DNA of 41,177 nucleotides from positions 1 through 41,177 of IMG/VR virus record IMGVR_UViG_3300029319_000049; one strand, written 5' to 3'. Of the stretch, positions 39,530 to 41,177 are shown in pieces. A program made the translations under genes and the position numbers. How positions within the stretch are numbered: position 1 is the first letter of the stretch; each line of letters begins with the position of its first letter. Source of the stretch: a virus. The notes below the pieces were generated by a model. It saw nothing but the letters and a program-made list of their open reading frames with translations. It was not told the DNA's origin and did no database searches.

Positions 39530-39703
39530 ATGGCAGGGCACGAAAGAAAATTTTCATCTAAGATGTTAGCAGATTCATTTTATTCTCAAATGAAATATGA
39601 TTTGGGATTTGAGTGTGAACAACCACTCAATGAGGATAGTTATTGGATTGTAAAATGGACAGCGTGCCCTACATGCACGTGTAATGAATCAGAGAGGGAG
39701 TAG
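39530..39703 (+). CDS. small Cys-motif protein, 57 aa
   Basis: Charged helical N-terminal two-thirds; C-terminus has WTACPTCTCNESERE with a CxxCxC motif (Cys46, Cys49, Cys51) plus Cys29, suggesting a metal or redox site. GGGAG lies 8 bases before the ATG. Unrecognised. Followed by the palindrome at 39708. Confidence 0.65.
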   Translation: MAGHERKFSSKMLADSFYSQMKYDLGFECEQPLNEDSYWIVKWTACPTCTCNESERE

Positions 39704-39707
39704 TCAC

Positions 39708-39724
39708 GTCAAATACATTTGACA
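39708..39724. promoter_or_regulatory. palindrome GTCAAATACATTTGACA, second copy
   Basis: Same 17-base motif as at 19067-19083 (16 of 17 bases identical), located 16 bases before the TTG start of the exported Asn/Thr-rich protein and overlapping its leader. Because the gene's ribosome site follows directly, this TTGACA cannot be a -35 for that gene's own leader; an operator or RNA-hairpin role is more likely. Confidence 0.5.
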
Positions 39725-39739
39725 AATAGGGAGGAAACA

Positions 39740-40693
39740 TTGTCAACATTTAAACAGATAAGAGATTTAAGTATCATAGCAGTAACTGTAGTTGCTGTTA
39801 CCACTTTAGCATTTGCAGAGGATAGTAACATAACAAATACGACTACGACTACATCTACTGTAACGAGTACAAATACCAATACAAATAATAATACCAATGT
39901 AAATCAAACAACTAGCAACAACACCAATACCAATCTTAATACCAATAATACAACCATAAACAGTACTGCAACAAATACCAATAACAATACTAATGTCAGC
40001 ACCTCAACTAGCAATGTGACATCGAATATAACTCAAACACAAAATGTTACAAATACTAGTGACAGCACTGTCAACTCAACATCAAATAATACTAATGTGT
40101 CAACAAATAGTAACACCAATGTAAACACATCTACATCTAGTAGCACAGTTAATACACAAAATGTGAACACCAACAACAATAATAATGTAAATAGTTCACA
40201 GAATGTGAATACCAATACATCAACTAGTACATCATCTGCTACACAAAAGGTGACACAAAGAATTAAGACCGCCCCTCCGTCAGCGGTAGCCCCTTCCATC
40301 ATGTCCTATTCCCAGGACCTATGCACTACAGGGGCTTCAGCAGCAGTCCAGACACAAATATTCGGTGTATCAGCAGGTAAATCTGTACGAGATGAAAACT
40401 GCGAAAGACTGAAACTCAGTAAAGGCCTCTATGACATGGGGATGAAGGTCGCAGCAGTAAGTTTATTATGTGCTGATCATCGTGTTTTTCAAGCGATGGA
40501 ACAGGCCGGCAGCCCTTGTCCATATAAAGGTAAGATAGGTGCTGAAGCTCAAAAAGCATGGGATGAAAATCCAGAAGACAGACCTGATTGGCATTTAATA
40601 AAAGCTGAAATGAAAGGTCAAGAGTTTAGAGCATACAAAAAGAAAGACTTCTGTAAAAAATATCCTACACAAAAACTATGTACAGACTCCTAA
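39740..40693 (+). CDS. Sec-exported Asn/Thr-rich protein with conserved C-terminal domain, 317 aa
   Basis: TTG start at 39740 with AGGGAGGAAACA. Signal peptide: basic start, hydrophobic LSIIAVTVVAVTTLAFA, likely cleavage after AFA (residue 26). Residues ~28-175 are almost only Asn, Thr, Ser and Val, a low-complexity repeat of 'NTNxNNxTNV' units that is probably extended or beta-forming. The C-terminal ~130 residues are a different, conserved domain: CTTGASAAVQTQIFGVSAGK, DENCERLKLSKGLYDMGM, AAVSLLCADHRVFQAMEQAG, SPCPYKGKIG, with about six Cys; this recurs in marine phage genomes. DNA of that part (40265-40400) is richer in GC. Exported by the host; surface or periplasmic role unknown. Confidence 0.75.
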   Translation: MSTFKQIRDLSIIAVTVVAVTTLAFAEDSNITNTTTTTSTVTSTNTNTNNNTNVNQTTSNNTNTNLNTNNTTINSTATNTNNNTNVSTSTSNVTSNITQTQNVTNTSDSTVNSTSNNTNVSTNSNTNVNTSTSSSTVNTQNVNTNNNNNVNSSQNVNTNTSTSTSSATQKVTQRIKTAPPSAVAPSIMSYSQDLCTTGASAAVQTQIFGVSAGKSVRDENCERLKLSKGLYDMGMKVAAVSLLCADHRVFQAMEQAGSPCPYKGKIGAEAQKAWDENPEDRPDWHLIKAEMKGQEFRAYKKKDFCKKYPTQKLCTDS

Positions 40694-41177
40694 CATTATT
40701 ATTCTTTAGCTTTTCTGCTATGGCTAATCCGCCTACATTTACTGTGGGCACTGATCCTATTATTGATATAACTGGAACTGGTCAAGGATTAAGCCTTGGC
40801 GATGACCAAATGTCTGGGATGAAAAATATCGGTTTTGATTTCACCTTCTATAATCAGACCTTCTCTCAAGTAAATATATCTATGAACGGATTCTTTACCT
40901 TCCAGTCAAACTTTAATGTGCCAAGAAGTAGAAATTATTTATCGGAAGTAATACCTGCAAATTCATTCAATTACTCTGTATTTCCTGCTTGGTCAGATTA
41001 TATTAGAAGATCTAGTGGCAACCAATCTCCCTATATACAAACATTTGGACAAACATCTGATACAGATCAGTACTTTGTTATTATGTGGGACAATGTATCT
41101 GAGTATAGTAATGGGTTAAAGAGTACCTTCCAAGCTATATTATATGAAACGACTAATGAAATAGCTTTTCGCTATGA
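40678..41177 (+). CDS. exported NIDO-like beta-sandwich protein, C-terminus beyond window
   Basis: Starts at ATG 40678, overlapping the previous gene by 16 bases, no clear ribosome site. Signal peptide MYRLLTLLFFSFSAMA, cleavage likely after Ala16. The mature part has GFDFTFYNQTFSQVNISMNGFFTF (residues ~52-75), VFPAWSDYI and FVIMWDNVSEY (about 134-145), then FQAILYETTNEIAFRYD at the end: the pattern of nidogen (NIDO)-type extracellular beta domains, where strands frame 'FYGxxYxxVxISxNGFxTF' and 'FxVxLYExxxxIxFxY'. Open to the window end (166 codons). It pairs with the preceding exported protein; both may sit at the cell surface. Confidence 0.7.
   Translation, partial: MYRLLTLLFFSFSAMANPPTFTVGTDPIIDITGTGQGLSLGDDQMSGMKNIGFDFTFYNQTFSQVNISMNGFFTFQSNFNVPRSRNYLSEVIPANSFNYSVFPAWSDYIRRSSGNQSPYIQTFGQTSDTDQYFVIMWDNVSEYSNGLKSTFQAILYETTNEIAFRY

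Noticed and set aside
39719-39747. TTGACA of the second palindrome as a -35 promoter for the exported gene
   Set aside because: The ribosome site and start codon follow directly, so a -10 would fall inside the coding region (39742 on), and no matching hexamer is there.

Overview
The window is a low-GC (AT-rich) stretch of a tailed-phage genome or contig. The virion module is that of a short-tailed (podovirus-like) phage: small and large terminase, a ~690-residue portal, scaffold, P22/N4-type coat protein, a gp11-like head-tail adaptor, a beta-propeller tail nozzle, a very long fibre, then large DNA-ejection-type internal proteins. No tape measure, sheath, integrase, tRNA or CRISPR was seen. 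The composition and the resemblance of many proteins to those of marine phages suggest a phage of a low-GC marine bacterium (a SAR11-like alphaproteobacterium would fit); this host call is inference. The replication genes are not here and presumably lie beyond base 1.

Layout. (1) 1-6134, minus strand: an accessory/early-type operon of about 20 mostly tiny genes, nearly all with a strong GGAGG ribosome site and stop/start overlaps. It includes a cytosine-5 DNA methyltransferase cut by the window edge, an Api92-like ferredoxin-fold protein and a Cys-containing GP88-like protein. One small gene (4168-4309) is interrupted by a single-base frame change. (2) About 6135-6773: a divergent non-coding region with iteron-like repeats and a promoter. 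(3) 6774-9978, plus strand: a leaderless-looking lipoprotein gene, an HNH-like nuclease, a tiny zinc-ribbon protein, then a run of small, mostly very basic proteins and a second lipoprotein. (4) 9978-18045: packaging genes (TerS, a helix-turn-helix protein, TerL), portal and a 1081-residue protein with a lysozyme-like domain. (5) 18046-23171: scaffold, coat, adaptor and nozzle, separated by unusually structured intergenic DNA. (6) 23171-29892: the 2083-residue fibre and an accessory tail protein. (7) 29906-39703: a holin-like small membrane protein, four to five internal/ejection-type structural proteins and two small proteins. (8) 39708-41177: two Sec-exported proteins, an Asn/Thr-rich one and a NIDO-like beta-sandwich protein cut by the window end.

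The plus-strand genes make one rightward late transcription unit from the 6.7 kb promoter, probably boosted by a second promoter overlapping a terminator just before the coat gene. Translational coupling is widespread. The main non-gene signals are a 17-bp palindrome shared by the coat-gene leader (19067) and the exported-protein leader (39708), a stack of inverted repeats before the coat gene, a hairpin that appears to bring a distant Shine-Dalgarno next to the adaptor start codon, and the repeat cluster of the divergent region. The lysis genes are not conventional: no free endolysin is seen, and the only lysozyme-like domain is inside a large virion protein.
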